64,000 bases of DNA from JAUIIK01 sp963745675 (lineage in GTDB: Bacteria; Chloroflexota; Chloroflexia; Thermomicrobiales; CFX8), in the NCBI GenBank assembly GCA_963745675.1, contig CAVUYM010000013.1, positions 323,811 to 387,810 on the forward strand, read 5' to 3'. Positions 37,220 through 46,809 of the stretch are shown piece by piece. Both the position numbers and the translations under genes were made by a program. The notes beneath the pieces were generated by a model. That model saw nothing but the letters and a program-made list of their open reading frames with translations, ran no database searches and was not told the origin of the DNA. Within the stretch, counting starts at the first letter, position 1. Every line of letters begins with the position of its first letter.

Positions 37220-38998
37220 CTAGCTATTGAGATAGCGTTCCACGTCACGTTTGGCGCTACGGGCTGCCCAGACGAGGCGGTTCTGGCCGCGGGTGAGGTG
37301 GACGTCGATGACGCGGGTCATGTGATCGTCAGCGCCGGCGAGCTGGTTGACTGGCGCGAGGTCGGGGAGTGGCGGGCTGGTGCGGGCCGGGTCCTGGCGG
37401 AAGCGACCGTCGCGGGAGAAGCTGACCGAGATCAATTCGCGGCCAAGTCCACGCTGAATTTCGTTCGCTGCTGCTGCGGCGCTGGCTGTCGCCGGCGGAT
37501 TCGCTTCGATGGCGGCGTAGAAGTCGCCGAGCGTGCTTTCCAACGCATCCAATTCAGACATCGCAGGCGAGAGATCGAATTTGTCTCCGGCTGCTTCGGC
37601 ATAGCCTGAGAGTAGGCTACGGAGATCCTGGACGGTTGCGCGGTAGTCGAAGGGATGGAAGGGTGCGTTGAGCGTGCGCAGCAGCGCGACCGCGTAGACC
37701 TTGATGTCGCGGTAGAGGTTATCGCGGTCGGCGATCTCCATGGTGTCATCTTCGGTATGCCAGGCGATGTTCGCGCCACAGCCGCCGACCGGGTAGTAGC
37801 TCTTTTCCTGGCGCAGCTCATCGGGCATCGTCGAGGAGAGCATGAAGTAGATCGGGATGCCGATGTTGTTGAAGGAGCAATCGCCTGCACGCAGTGGGCG
37901 TAGGCCTGTCGCGTCCTGGCCGGTGACGTCTTTGATAACTGATTTAGCCAGTTCTTCGGCTTCGGCTACCCACATGACGTTGTCGTAGACGGTTGCCCAG
38001 CGGCAGCCTGGCGAGTCGCAGTTGACGTGGCTGACGCAGTTTTCCATCAGATCCAGCGCGAATTCATCGGTGAACCAAGTCGAGCCAGCGTAGCGGCCGT
38101 GCGAGTGGCCGCTCCACCATGCGATCTTGAGCGAACGGGCCAGCTTGTCGCGGTTGGCCTGGAAGACGCGGGCGATTTCGAGCAGAGTCGCGTCGCCGGT
38201 GGCGTTGTCTCCGATGCCGACGTGCCATGAGTCGAGGTGACCGTGGAAGAGGACGAATTCGTCCGGCGCTTCCGCACCTTCAATATCGGCGACGATGACC
38301 GGGATCTCGCGCCAGCCAACCTCGACCTGATTTGAGAAGGCGACTTCGACGGTTCCGGCTTTTGCCAGCTCGATCAGTTCCTGGCCGTCGGGGCGGTTGA
38401 TCGTGATGATCGGCACTGGCGGGGTGCGGCCGAGCGAATCGAGATCGGGCGAGCCCCAGGAGGCTGTCGTGATGCCTTCGTGGATGTTCTCTCCGGGGTT
38501 GACGAAGATGGCGGCGATTACCCCGGAGGTTGCGAGATTGATGCCGCGGGCGGACATTCCCATGCCCTCGGTGATGAGAATCTTGCCGCTCAAATCGGTG
38601 TCCTCGACCGCTGATCGGCCACTACCGAAGAGGGCGGTGATGTCGGTTGCCTGGCTGCCGGGCACGTAGGCGAGCTCGGCGACGACCTCTTCACCGTTGG
38701 TCGAAGGCGAGAAAGCGGGAGTCTTGACGCGGTAGCTCTTGCCATTGGCGCCGGTTGTCCTGAGCGTTGCAGGACCGGGCAGGCTGATCAGGCAGGTCGG
38801 CTTGTGGACGGTGTGAGCGACGCCGAACTCGGTGAGCTTACCGGTGATGTAGTCGACGGCGACGGCTTCGTCGTCGGAGCCGGAGAGACGCGTGAGGGTG
38901 CTGAAGCGTTCGACGAGCGCCCAGGGTTCGTCGATCGAGATCTGTGCGAGAATTTCCTCTTCGAGGCCGGTGTCTTTCCAGAGTCCCGGTTTTGCCAT
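37220..38998 (-). CDS. M28 family metallopeptidase with PA domain
   Basis: A 592-residue zinc aminopeptidase-like protein. The start ATG 38998 (GGAAGGG upstream) is preferred to an in-frame ATG 11 codons earlier. An inserted PA-type domain (about 120-240) precedes the catalytic part. Metal ligands typical of M28 are seen: LFHGHLDSWHVGIGDNATGD (His and bridging Asp) and NCDSPG, with a C-terminal His in ANIAWHTEDDTMEIAD. The position of the general-base Glu is taken by SHGRYAGSTWFTDEF, where most members have 'GEExGLxGS', so the Glu is not obvious. There is no signal peptide, so it is a cytoplasmic peptidase. It fits the adjacent peptide-uptake genes. Confidence 0.85.
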   Translation of the reverse strand: MAKPGLWKDTGLEEEILAQISIDEPWALVERFSTLTRLSGSDDEAVAVDYITGKLTEFGVAHTVHKPTCLISLPGPATLRTTGANGKSYRVKTPAFSPSTNGEEVVAELAYVPGSQATDITALFGSGRSAVEDTDLSGKILITEGMGMSARGINLATSGVIAAIFVNPGENIHEGITTASWGSPDLDSLGRTPPVPIITINRPDGQELIELAKAGTVEVAFSNQVEVGWREIPVIVADIEGAEAPDEFVLFHGHLDSWHVGIGDNATGDATLLEIARVFQANRDKLARSLKIAWWSGHSHGRYAGSTWFTDEFALDLMENCVSHVNCDSPGCRWATVYDNVMWVAEAEELAKSVIKDVTGQDATGLRPLRAGDCSFNNIGIPIYFMLSSTMPDELRQEKSYYPVGGCGANIAWHTEDDTMEIADRDNLYRDIKVYAVALLRTLNAPFHPFDYRATVQDLRSLLSGYAEAAGDKFDLSPAMSELDALESTLGDFYAAIEANPPATASAAAAANEIQRGLGRELISVSFSRDGRFRQDPARTSPPLPDLAPVNQLAGADDHMTRVIDVHLTRGQNRLVWAARSAKRDVERYLNS

Positions 38999-39086
38999 TG
39001 TGGTGTTTCCCTTCCTTATAAAAACGTCCAAAAGTAAGTTACGTCAGGCGAATTTCATCCTACGGCGACTGGTGGTCGGGCACGAG

Positions 39087-39112
39087 GGCAACGCATCGCG
39101 TTGCCGGTACGA
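39087..39112. repeat. Short palindromic repeat, GGCAACGC-ATC-GCGTTGCC
   Basis: An 8-bp perfect stem with a 3-base loop, followed by GGTACG. The only other copy seen is at 46724-46748, where two positions change together (GGCGACGC / GCGTCGCC), preserving the pairing. Confidence 0.6.
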
Positions 39113-39195
39113 GTGGTAGCGAGGGTATCGGTTGACTATTCACTCTCGGATTCGGGCTGCGAGTCCTTAACCTGGTAGATGCAGGGTGCATGATC

Positions 39196-40011
39196 CTACA
39201 ACCCATTGCGCTGCAGGAAGCTGTGGACGGCGTTGTTCCATTCGACAGGCTGTTCTCTAGCCGCTCCGTGGTAGGAGTCGGGCATGATGACGAAGTCGCT
39301 ATGTTTGAACTCCTGGTGCCATTCGTAGGAGTGCTCGACCGTCTTTTGCGGTTCGTGGCCGCCGACGATGACGAGGGCTGGCACGTCGAGTTCGTTCAGC
39401 TCGTTGTAGCGCGAGCGAATGTCCCATGCGCCGAGGGCCTGGATCATATAGATGCCAGCTTGCGCTCCTCCACCGCCCATCTGATTGAGTGAAGCGGCGT
39501 AGATACCGGCCGGAGAGCTGGCGAAGTTGGGATTGGCGGTTGGAGGTCCCTCTTCTTCCCATTCATAGGAGCGCGGCTGCATGACGATTGGACGCTCTCC
39601 GCGTTCGATGGCCGCGACCTGTTCGTCTATCCAGTCGGATGCCAGTGGCCAGAGGTAGGGCACGGTGTGGCCGACGATCAGCGCAAGAGAGCGGTCGGGA
39701 TAATCCAGCCCGAACTGGCAGCTGATGACGCCGCCGAGCGAGGCCCCTCCGACGATCGCCTTCTCGATATCTAGAGCATCCATGAGGGCCCGGACATCGG
39801 CGGCGAAATCGGCGATCGACCAGGGGCCGGGCGGGTTGGCGGAGCGTCCGGTGCCTCGGCGGTCGAAGGTAATGACGTTGTAGTACTGCGAGAAGTAAGG
39901 GAACTGGTAGGGCATCCAGGAAATGTGATGATGTGCCTGGAGGATGAAGGGTATACCCTCACCAGCCGATTCGTAGAAGAGTTCGATATCTCCGGCTTGT
40001 ATGCGAGGCAT
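39196..40011 (-). CDS. Alpha/beta fold hydrolase
   Basis: A 271-residue protein. It has the oxyanion-loop region LQAHHHISWMPYQFP, FDRRGTGRSANPPG, the nucleophile elbow VGGASLGGV (Ser91), an acid in VIVGGHEPQ, and the His in DSYHGAAREQP near the C-terminus. Members hydrolyse esters, lactones or peptides (some are proline iminopeptidases). The start ATG 40011 lies 3 bases after the Lrp-type gene, so the two are one transcript and the regulator may control it. Confidence 0.88.
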   Translation of the reverse strand: MPRIQAGDIELFYESAGEGIPFILQAHHHISWMPYQFPYFSQYYNVITFDRRGTGRSANPPGPWSIADFAADVRALMDALDIEKAIVGGASLGGVISCQFGLDYPDRSLALIVGHTVPYLWPLASDWIDEQVAAIERGERPIVMQPRSYEWEEEGPPTANPNFASSPAGIYAASLNQMGGGGAQAGIYMIQALGAWDIRSRYNELNELDVPALVIVGGHEPQKTVEHSYEWHQEFKHSDFVIMPDSYHGAAREQPVEWNNAVHSFLQRNGL

Positions 40012-40014
40012 GGG

Positions 40015-40630
40015 TCAGTCCGTCCTTTCGACGTTGTCCTTGCGCCCATTGCTGGAGGGCAAGGATTCGAGCTTTTCTTCCAACACCCCGAGTTCGGCGC
40101 GGCAGCGAGCGAGCAACTGCCGGTCATCTCGCGACATATCTTCAGCGGCGACGTCAGCGGCTAGCCCGATGCGATAGCTGCGCTTGGCGACTTCCAGGAC
40201 ATAGGATGTCTCCGTTTCTCGCAGTCCCTCGATAGTGCCGAGGGTGACGGTGAGAAAGGTGCGAAAGTCGTCATTGTCGCGAAAGAGCGCTTCGATGACG
40301 ATGTCGTATGTGCCGGCAGTGATGCCGACGTAGCGCACCTGCCGCATGGCAGTCAGCAGGGTGACGACGTCGTTGACTGCGTCCTGGCTGGATCTTCGCG
40401 CCAATGACTGCGTGAATGTCATAGCCGATCTTGTGCGGGTTGGGGACTGCGACTACCTGCATGACATCTTCATCGACGAGTCGTTTGAGCCGGCGTCGAA
40501 CCGTTGGTTCGGGAATTTCAAGACGTCGGCCTATCTCGGCATGAGAGAGGCGGCCATCGACCTGGAGTAGTGCGATGATACAGCGGTCAATCAGATCAAT
40601 ATCCGTCACATCTTCTCCCTCTAGCGTCAT
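40015..40630 (-). CDS. Lrp/AsnC family transcriptional regulator, one frameshift
   Basis: From ATG 40630 (or GTG 40609, which has GGGAG just upstream) the winged helix reads DLIDRCIIALLQVDGRLSHA then EIGRRLEIPEPTVRRRLKRL. The frame is lost near 40395, and the amino-acid-binding RAM domain continues as VRYVGITAGTYDIVIEALFR, DFRTFLTVTLGTIEGLRETE and TSYVLEVAKRSYRIGL. There is an unusual charged extension to the C-terminus (about 40 residues, RCRAELGVLEEKLESLPSSN). Lrp proteins sense amino acids and often regulate transport genes nearby; it is divergent from a peptide ABC transporter. Confidence 0.82.
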
Positions 40631-40698
40631 GAAGCGCCATCGACATTATCAGTAATGGAGAAATCCGTTGTCAATAGCCGTCTTTGCGACGAAAGCCG

Positions 40699-40727
40699 TT
40701 GACAGACGTTCGAAGCACTCTTACACT
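40699..40727 (+). promoter_or_regulatory. Sigma-70 type promoter for the peptide transporter
   Basis: TTGACA (40699-40704), a 17-base spacer, then TACACT (40722-40727). It points to the transporter genes beginning at 40957 and lies in the 326-base region (40631-40956) that separates them from the Lrp-type gene. The leader would be about 220 bases. No clear Lrp operator could be defined by eye. Confidence 0.65.
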
Positions 40728-40956
40728 GCCTGATAAAGCTCACCTGGCTGAACGCGGGGTGAGTTTAGCTGGCGGTTGACCAGTGACGCACGATGCGGTG
40801 GATAGGTCCGTACAGAACCGTGGTGACGTTCATTAGGTAAGCCAGCCGGCGTTGGATTGCTACGGCCAGTATGCAGGAGCGAGAGCGTTTGCCGCGGTCC
40901 GACAACGTAGTGGCAGTTTAAGCAGGATGTTCGCGAATTTGAGGAGGGAACTGATT

Positions 40957-42828
40957 GTGGCTGGTATGACGGAACTGGAACGCTTCAAGGTTGCACAGGA
41001 TCTTGCGGCTCGATTGCTTTATAACGGCATTTCCCGGCGAGAATTTCTCCGCCGTGCTGCGGTTGCCGGGCTCTCAACCGCAACAATCTCATCGATCCTT
41101 GCCGCCTGTGGAGGCGATGACGACGACGATGATACGACCGACAATCCGACTGCGGCTGACGAAGCACCAACCGCGACGATACAGGCGACAGCCCGGCCGG
41201 TTGTGCCGTCGACGGCAACGCCAACCGAAGCGCCCGCAGCAGGCGGTGGTGACGCGACAGCGACCGAAGCTCCCGCAGAGCCCACCGCGACAGCAACGGA
41301 AGCGCCGGCTGACACTGGAGCGGTTGAAGGCGGTACGCTGGTTGTCGGTATGGCGGGTGAACCGCCCGGCCTCGATCCAGGCGCGCTCTGCAACGTCAAC
41401 TGCCACACGGTCGCGATGCACATGTACGACTCGTTGCTGGCGATGGACACTGAATTCAACATCTACCCGTGGTTGGCGACCTCATGGGAACTTTCCGCGG
41501 ATATGCTCGGCTATATCTTCACGCTACGCGATGACGTGACCTTCCACGATGGCACGCCACTCAATGCGGAAGCGGTCAAGTTCTCACTGGACCGAATTGC
41601 GCTGCCGGAAACGGGCGCTACTTCGGCTATCGCGATCATTGGACCCAACTACGAAGTGACGAATGTTATCGACGAGTACACCGTGGAGGTGCGCTTCACC
41701 GCGGCCTACGCGCCTTTCCTTGGAGGCGTCACGACTGCCTTCCTGGGTATCGTTTCGCCAACGTCGGCGCAGGAGTTCGGACTGGACTTCGCGACGAATC
41801 CGGTCGGCAGTGGCCCGTTCATTTTCGAAGAGTGGGTGGCGCAACAGAGCACGTCGATGAAGGTTAATCCCGACTACAACTGGGCGCCGGGGGTCTTCCA
41901 GCACAGTGGCCGGGCATACCTCGATGCGATTGAGTACAAGTATGTCCCGGAGAGCGCGACGCGCCAGGCGTTGCTCGATACCGGCGAAGCCCAGTTCATT
42001 GACTCTGTGCCGCCGCAGAGCGTTGCCGCTATCGAATCCAGTAGCAATGAACAGATGATCATCGCTCCGCGTCCGGGTGCCTCCAAGATGATCGACCTTA
42101 ACACGGCAAAAGCACCGCTTGATGAACTCGATGTGCGGCGGGCGCTGCACTATTCGTTCGACCGAGACACACTGGTTGACACCGTCCTCTTCGGCGCCTT
42201 CGAACCCTCCTCGACACCCCTGGCCAAATCGACCTTCGGCTACGATCCTAGCGTTGCGGGCATGTATCCGTATGATGTCGCCAAGGCAGAAGAATTGCTT
42301 GACGGCGCTGGCTGGGTGCTCGACGGAGATATCCGCAAGCGTGACGGTGAAGAGTTCCGCCTGAACTGCATCATCGGGACGGGTGAAGAGGACGCTGCGA
42401 TCGCCCAGGTGCTGCAAGCACAGTGGGGCGAGATCGGGATTGCAGTAGATATCAACGTCATCGCTGGCACGGCCCAAACGGAGGCGAAGCGCAACGGCGA
42501 ACACAACATCGGCTTCAAGATCGGTGTCTACCAGGACCCGGATATTCTCGGGATCTACTTCCACCCGCGCTCGATCGGTGGTTTCAACTACACCTTCTTC
42601 GACGATCAGAAGCTGGCCGACCTCTTTGACGAGGGCATCGCGACGCTTGATCCAACTGCGCGGGCGGCGATCTATTTGGAGATCTCCAACTACATGATGG
42701 AACAGGCCATCATGATTCCGATCTACTACCTCTCGAATCTCAGCGCTGCCAGCACCGACCTGACTGGACTTGTCCATGATACGGCCGGCTACTGGTGGTA
42801 TTACGACGCGTCATTCCAGGGGAGCTAG
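40957..42828 (+). CDS. Peptide ABC transporter substrate-binding lipoprotein (SBP_bac_5)
   Basis: A 623-residue binding protein. The start GTG 40957 is chosen because GAGGAGGGA lies about 8 bases upstream. The twin-arginine motif SRREFLRR (26-33) and lipobox SSILAACGG (Cys51) predict Tat export and lipid anchoring. An Asp run and a long Ala/Thr/Pro linker follow (about 53-115). The binding domain opens GGTLVVGMAGEPPGLDPG and has YIFTLRDDVTFHDGTPLNAE and NPVGSGPFIFEEW, typical of DppA/OppA-type proteins. Two permease genes follow directly. Confidence 0.93.
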   Translation: MAGMTELERFKVAQDLAARLLYNGISRREFLRRAAVAGLSTATISSILAACGGDDDDDDTTDNPTAADEAPTATIQATARPVVPSTATPTEAPAAGGGDATATEAPAEPTATATEAPADTGAVEGGTLVVGMAGEPPGLDPGALCNVNCHTVAMHMYDSLLAMDTEFNIYPWLATSWELSADMLGYIFTLRDDVTFHDGTPLNAEAVKFSLDRIALPETGATSAIAIIGPNYEVTNVIDEYTVEVRFTAAYAPFLGGVTTAFLGIVSPTSAQEFGLDFATNPVGSGPFIFEEWVAQQSTSMKVNPDYNWAPGVFQHSGRAYLDAIEYKYVPESATRQALLDTGEAQFIDSVPPQSVAAIESSSNEQMIIAPRPGASKMIDLNTAKAPLDELDVRRALHYSFDRDTLVDTVLFGAFEPSSTPLAKSTFGYDPSVAGMYPYDVAKAEELLDGAGWVLDGDIRKRDGEEFRLNCIIGTGEEDAAIAQVLQAQWGEIGIAVDINVIAGTAQTEAKRNGEHNIGFKIGVYQDPDILGIYFHPRSIGGFNYTFFDDQKLADLFDEGIATLDPTARAAIYLEISNYMMEQAIMIPIYYLSNLSAASTDLTGLVHDTAGYWWYYDASFQGS

Positions 42829-42835
42829 GAGGTAG

Positions 42836-43762
42836 ATGGGAGTCTATATCCGGGGGCGCTTGCTGCGCTCGATCCCAGTTATTCTCGGGGTGATGACCCT
42901 GGTCTTCTTCATGGTCCACCTGCTGCCAGGCGATCCGGCCGAGGAGATCGCTGCGGGTGGACTTGGCGGAACGCCAGAGCAGATACAAGCGATCCGGGTT
43001 CGTCTGGGACTGGATCGCCCACTCTATGTGCAGTACTGGGAGTTTGTGAAACGAACGGCTCAGGGAGACCTGGGCCGTTCCATCTACCGCAATCAGCCGG
43101 TCAGCACGATGATCCGCGAACGTGTCGGCGCGACGGCGCAGCTGACGCTGGCGGGGATCGTGACGGCGCTCGTGCTCGGGGTGCCGCTCGGCATCCTGGC
43201 GGCGATTCGACAGAATAGCTGGGTCGATTCGATCAGCATGACGGTAGCGCTGACCGGGATCGCGATGCCGAGCTTCTGGCTCGGATTGCTCTTGATATGG
43301 CTTTTCGCGGTCAGGTTAAACTGGGTTCCTGTTATCGGCGGCACGGGTATCAAAGGGCTCATTTTGCCCGGCTTCACGCTCGGCTTCAGCGCCTCGGCGA
43401 TCATCGCCCGGCTGGTGCGTTCGAGCATGCTCGAAGTGTTGCGCCAGGATTACATGATGACGGCCCGGGCGAAGGGTTTGGCGAGCAGGGTCGTCGTGAT
43501 CAATCACGGCCTCAAGAACGCGCTCATTCCTGTCGTCACGATTATCGGATTGCAGATTGGCAACCTCCTTGGCGGAGCGGTCGTGATCGAGACGGTCTTT
43601 GCCCGGCAGGGTATTGGCCGGATGGCTGTCGACGGCATTCTGACCAAAGATTTTCCAGTGGTCCAGGGCACGGTGCTGTTTGCGGCACTGGTCTATGTGA
43701 CGATCAATCTCGTCGTCGATCTGCTCTATTCCGTGCTTGATCCCAGGATTCGCTATGACTAG
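42836..43762 (+). CDS. ABC transporter permease, DppB type
   Basis: A 308-residue membrane protein with six helices. It opens RGRLLRSIPVILGVMTLVFF and HLLPGDPAEEIAAGG, the DppB/OppB signature. The cytoplasmic EAA-like coupling loop is RQDYMMTARAKGLASRVVVI then NHGLKNALIPV. It begins 7 bases after the binding protein gene, in the same operon. Confidence 0.93.
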   Translation: MGVYIRGRLLRSIPVILGVMTLVFFMVHLLPGDPAEEIAAGGLGGTPEQIQAIRVRLGLDRPLYVQYWEFVKRTAQGDLGRSIYRNQPVSTMIRERVGATAQLTLAGIVTALVLGVPLGILAAIRQNSWVDSISMTVALTGIAMPSFWLGLLLIWLFAVRLNWVPVIGGTGIKGLILPGFTLGFSASAIIARLVRSSMLEVLRQDYMMTARAKGLASRVVVINHGLKNALIPVVTIIGLQIGNLLGGAVVIETVFARQGIGRMAVDGILTKDFPVVQGTVLFAALVYVTINLVVDLLYSVLDPRIRYD

Positions 43763-43975
43763 ACCGCGGCTCGAAATGTCCGACCTGACGTTGGCGCAGT
43801 ATTCGGAATTTCGTAGGAGTGGAGTTCATCTCCACCCGGCTACGATACGACACACGTGCGAGGGTGGAGACAAACTCCACCGCTACACTGCAGGCGGGTC
43901 TGTTGCCGCCTCGGACGTCAATGTTTTTACACACGAGCATAGGGCTCAGGACCATTGGAAAGTGAGCGGTCAGCG

Positions 43976-44881
43976 ATGACGGCCGGGACCAACGCGGCTG
44001 CGACGCGAGAGCCCGTCGAACTCGGCCAGCAGATGCGAACGCGCGGTCTCTGGAGCGACGCCTTCCAGCGACTGCGACGCAATCGTGGCGCGATGATTGG
44101 CCTGGGCATTCTCGCGTTGCTGGGGATCATGGCTGTCTTCGCGCCGATACTGGCTCCCGACAAACCGAACGCTATGACCCCCGTCGATGCTCTTCACGCG
44201 CCAAGCGCGCAGTACCCAATGGGGACCGATCAGTTCGGCCGCGACATCTTGTCACGCATTATCTTCGGAGCCCGGCTCTCTCTGCAGGTGGGCTTCATCG
44301 CCGTCGGCATCGCTTCTGGTATCGGGATAACGCTGGGGATGATTGCGGGCTACTACGGGCGCTGGATTGATGGCGCGATCGGAATATTCATCGACATCAT
44401 GCTTGCCTTTCCGGGCATTCTTCTGGCTCTGGCGATCGTCGCCGTGCTCGGGCCAAATCTGGTCAACCTCATGGTTGCGGTAGGAATCTCGTCTGTCCCG
44501 ACCTATGCCCGCTTGATCCGTGGCGCAGTGCTTTCAGCACGTGAACTGACCTATGTCGAAGCGGCTCGGGTGGTTGGTGCTGGCGATGGGACGATCATGT
44601 TCCGGCACATCATGCCGAATGTCATCGCGCCAGCGATCGTGCTGTCGACGCTGGGTATCGGCGGCGCGATCCTGATTGGCGCGGCGATCTCGTTCCTGGG
44701 ACTCGGCGCGAAGCCGCCGACGGCGGAGTGGGGCGCGATGCTCAGCTCCGGACGTAACTTCCTCCAGCAGGCCTGGTGGATCACGTTATTCCCCGGTGTG
44801 GCGATCATGATCACTGTGTTGTCGATCAACTTGCTCGGGGACGGGCTGCGGGATGCGCTCGATCCGCGCTTGCGGAATTGA
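43976..44881 (+). CDS. ABC transporter permease, DppC type
   Basis: A 301-residue permease. The start ATG 43976 is preferred to a TTG 21 bases earlier. It has the DppC opening (NRGAMIGLGILALLGIMAVF), the PMGTDQFGRDILSRIIFGAR motif and the EAA loop YVEAARVVGAGDGTIMFRHI then MPNVIAP. The 213 bases between the two permease genes (43763-43975) hold no gene. No ATP-binding gene (DppD/DppF) follows; the ATPases must be supplied from elsewhere. Confidence 0.92.
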   Translation: MTAGTNAAATREPVELGQQMRTRGLWSDAFQRLRRNRGAMIGLGILALLGIMAVFAPILAPDKPNAMTPVDALHAPSAQYPMGTDQFGRDILSRIIFGARLSLQVGFIAVGIASGIGITLGMIAGYYGRWIDGAIGIFIDIMLAFPGILLALAIVAVLGPNLVNLMVAVGISSVPTYARLIRGAVLSARELTYVEAARVVGAGDGTIMFRHIMPNVIAPAIVLSTLGIGGAILIGAAISFLGLGAKPPTAEWGAMLSSGRNFLQQAWWITLFPGVAIMITVLSINLLGDGLRDALDPRLRN

Positions 44882-44971
44882 TGGGCACGTGAAGGCTGGC
44901 GCGCTGGCAAAGTCATTCGATGTTGCAACGGAGTCGAATTCGTTGCGATGGAACTTACGTGTACAAGTGTT

Positions 44972-45074
44972 GGCATCCCGAATGAAGGCTCGGCGAAATG
45001 AGGGATCTACGAACGCGATACTTTGACACGATCGTAGCTAGATCCTTCTCTTCGAAGACTCCGCTCAGGATGAC
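44972..45074. repeat. REPIN-like inverted repeat pair 3
   Basis: Unit GGCATCCCGAA...GAGGGATCTA (44972-45010) with inverted partner TAGATCCTTCT...CGCTCAGGATGAC (45039-45074). It fills most of the 240 bases between the permease and the M20 peptidase genes. Confidence 0.7.
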
Positions 45075-45140
45075 ATCTGAGGATGTCTTGTCGAGATCTT
45101 GAGCGCTTCAGAAAGCTCACAATGAATGGGTAGGAATACT

Positions 45141-46499
45141 ATGCAAGACATCCTCGACTATATAGATGAGAACCGTGAACGCTATATCGAGATGATTCAG
45201 AAAGCTTGTCAGCAGCCGAGCATCTCGACGCAGAACATTGGCATTCAGGAGATGGCCGAGTTGTGCCGATCGATGCTGGAAGATGTTGGCGCGAAGGCTG
45301 AGATCATTCCGATCGAGGGCGGAAATCCGGTCGTGCTGGGCGAGATCTAGGGACCAAGCCCGCGGATGCTGAATATCTACAACCATTACGACGTGCAGCC
45401 GCCGGAACCGCTCGATCTGTGGTGGTCCGATCCCTTCGCGGCTGAAGTGCGCGACGGGCGTATCTGGGCGCGGGGAGTTGGTGACAACAAGGGGCATCTT
45501 GTCGCCCGGATTTGTGCCGTCGACGCCTGGCGTAATGTGCGCGGCGAATTGCCCTTGAATATCCGCTTCATCTATGAGGGTGAAGAGGAGGTCGGCAGCA
45601 CGAATCTCGAACGCTTCGTCGAAGAGAATCGAGAGCGGATCACGCCGGCGGACGGCTGCATCTGGGAGGGCGGCGGCAAGGACTTCAATGGCCGGGTGCG
45701 CCTCTCCTGTGGCCTCAAGGGTATCTGCTACATCGAACTGGCTGTGACCACTTCTAACACCGACATGCACTCGAGCAGGGCGACGATTGTGCCGAATCCG
45801 GCCTGGCGCTTAGTTTGGGCGCTGAACACCTTCAAAGACGCCAACGAGCAGGTGTTGATCGAGGGCTTCTATGACAAGGTATTAGAGCCGACGGTCGAAG
45901 AGCAGAACATTCTCGAAGAGACGCCATTCGATGAGGCGGAGTTCCTCGAGATGTTCGGGATGGACGATTTTCTGCTCGGGCTGACCGGGCAGCAGCTCAA
46001 GATCAAGGACATGTTCCTGCCGACCTGCACTATCTGCGGTATCGAGAGCGGCTTCAACGAGCCGGGTGGCCTGAAGACGGTGCTGCCGAACACGGCTTCG
46101 GCCAAGATCGACATGCGGTTGGTGCCGGACCAGGATCCGAGGGAGATCTGCGATCTGGTGCGGGCTCATCTTGACCGCCACGGTTTCTCCGATATCAGCG
46201 TGAAGCTACTGGCGGCGGAGCATCCGGCGAAGACGGATCTCGAAGCGCCGCTGGTCAAGGCGGTCGCTGAAGCGGTGCGCCGGATTCACAACCACGAGCC
46301 GGTGATCGTGCCGATCACGCCGGGGAGTGGACCGATGTACGCACTATGCCAGGCGATCGACATTCCGTCGGTCAGTGGACCGGGCGGCGGAAATCCGGAT
46401 TCGAAGATCCATGCGCCGAACGAGAATATGTACGTTGAGGACTACATCAACGGGATCAAGGGCATGGCGGTCTTGTTTGAGGAGTTCGCGAAGATTTAG
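45141..46499 (+). CDS. M20 family peptidase interrupted by one in-frame TAG
   Basis: The start ATG 45141 has AGGA about 6 bases upstream. Codon 70 is TAG (45348-45350), and the same frame continues for 382 more codons. The sequence on both sides is uninterrupted family text: PIEGGNPVVLGEI, stop, GPSPRMLNIYNHYDVQPPEP. Relatives usually have Lys or similar at this point ('GEIKGPSP'), so one A-to-T change would explain it. Metal ligands are intact: His in YNHYDVQP, Asp in GVGDNKGH, Glu pair in YEGEEEVGS. The dimerisation lid domain and C-terminal GSGPMYALCQAIDIPSV are complete. Full length would be 452 residues, normal for a dipeptidase of this group. Confidence 0.8.
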
Positions 46500-46809
46500 A
46501 GAGTTTGATGGCTTTCTGGTTGGTTTTGGTGGAATCCGGAGCGTTCCAATAGTGTCATCCTGAGCGAAACCCCGTGGAGTCGAAGGATCTAGCTACGGCC
46601 GAGACCTACTTTTGGAAAAGTAGATCCTCCCACTCCGCTACGCTCCGGTCAGGATGACACCGATCTGGGTGTCCAATCAAAGTTTCAATTCAGGGGCAGT
46701 CCGGTTTGGATATTAGCGGTGGGGGCGACGCATCGCGTCGCCGGTACGGCGCACGCGGGAATGACATTTCGAACGAATGTAGTAGAGCTCGAAAGGAAGA
46801 GGAGCGACG
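46500..46809. repeat. Intergenic region with REPIN-like pair 4 and a short palindrome
   Basis: About 310 bases without a gene. It holds unit GTCATCCTGAGCG...GAAGGATCTA (46554-46591), its inverse TAGATCCTCCC...GGTCAGGATGAC (46621-46658), and the palindrome GGCGACGC-ATC-GCGTCGCC (46724-46742) whose partner lies at 39087. A good ribosome site (GGAAGAGGAG) for the next gene ends the stretch. Confidence 0.75.

Noticed and set aside
45348..45350. Pyrrolysine codon in the M20 peptidase
   Set aside because: No pyl genes in the window, TAG is used as an ordinary stop elsewhere, and a single-base error or mutation is simpler.
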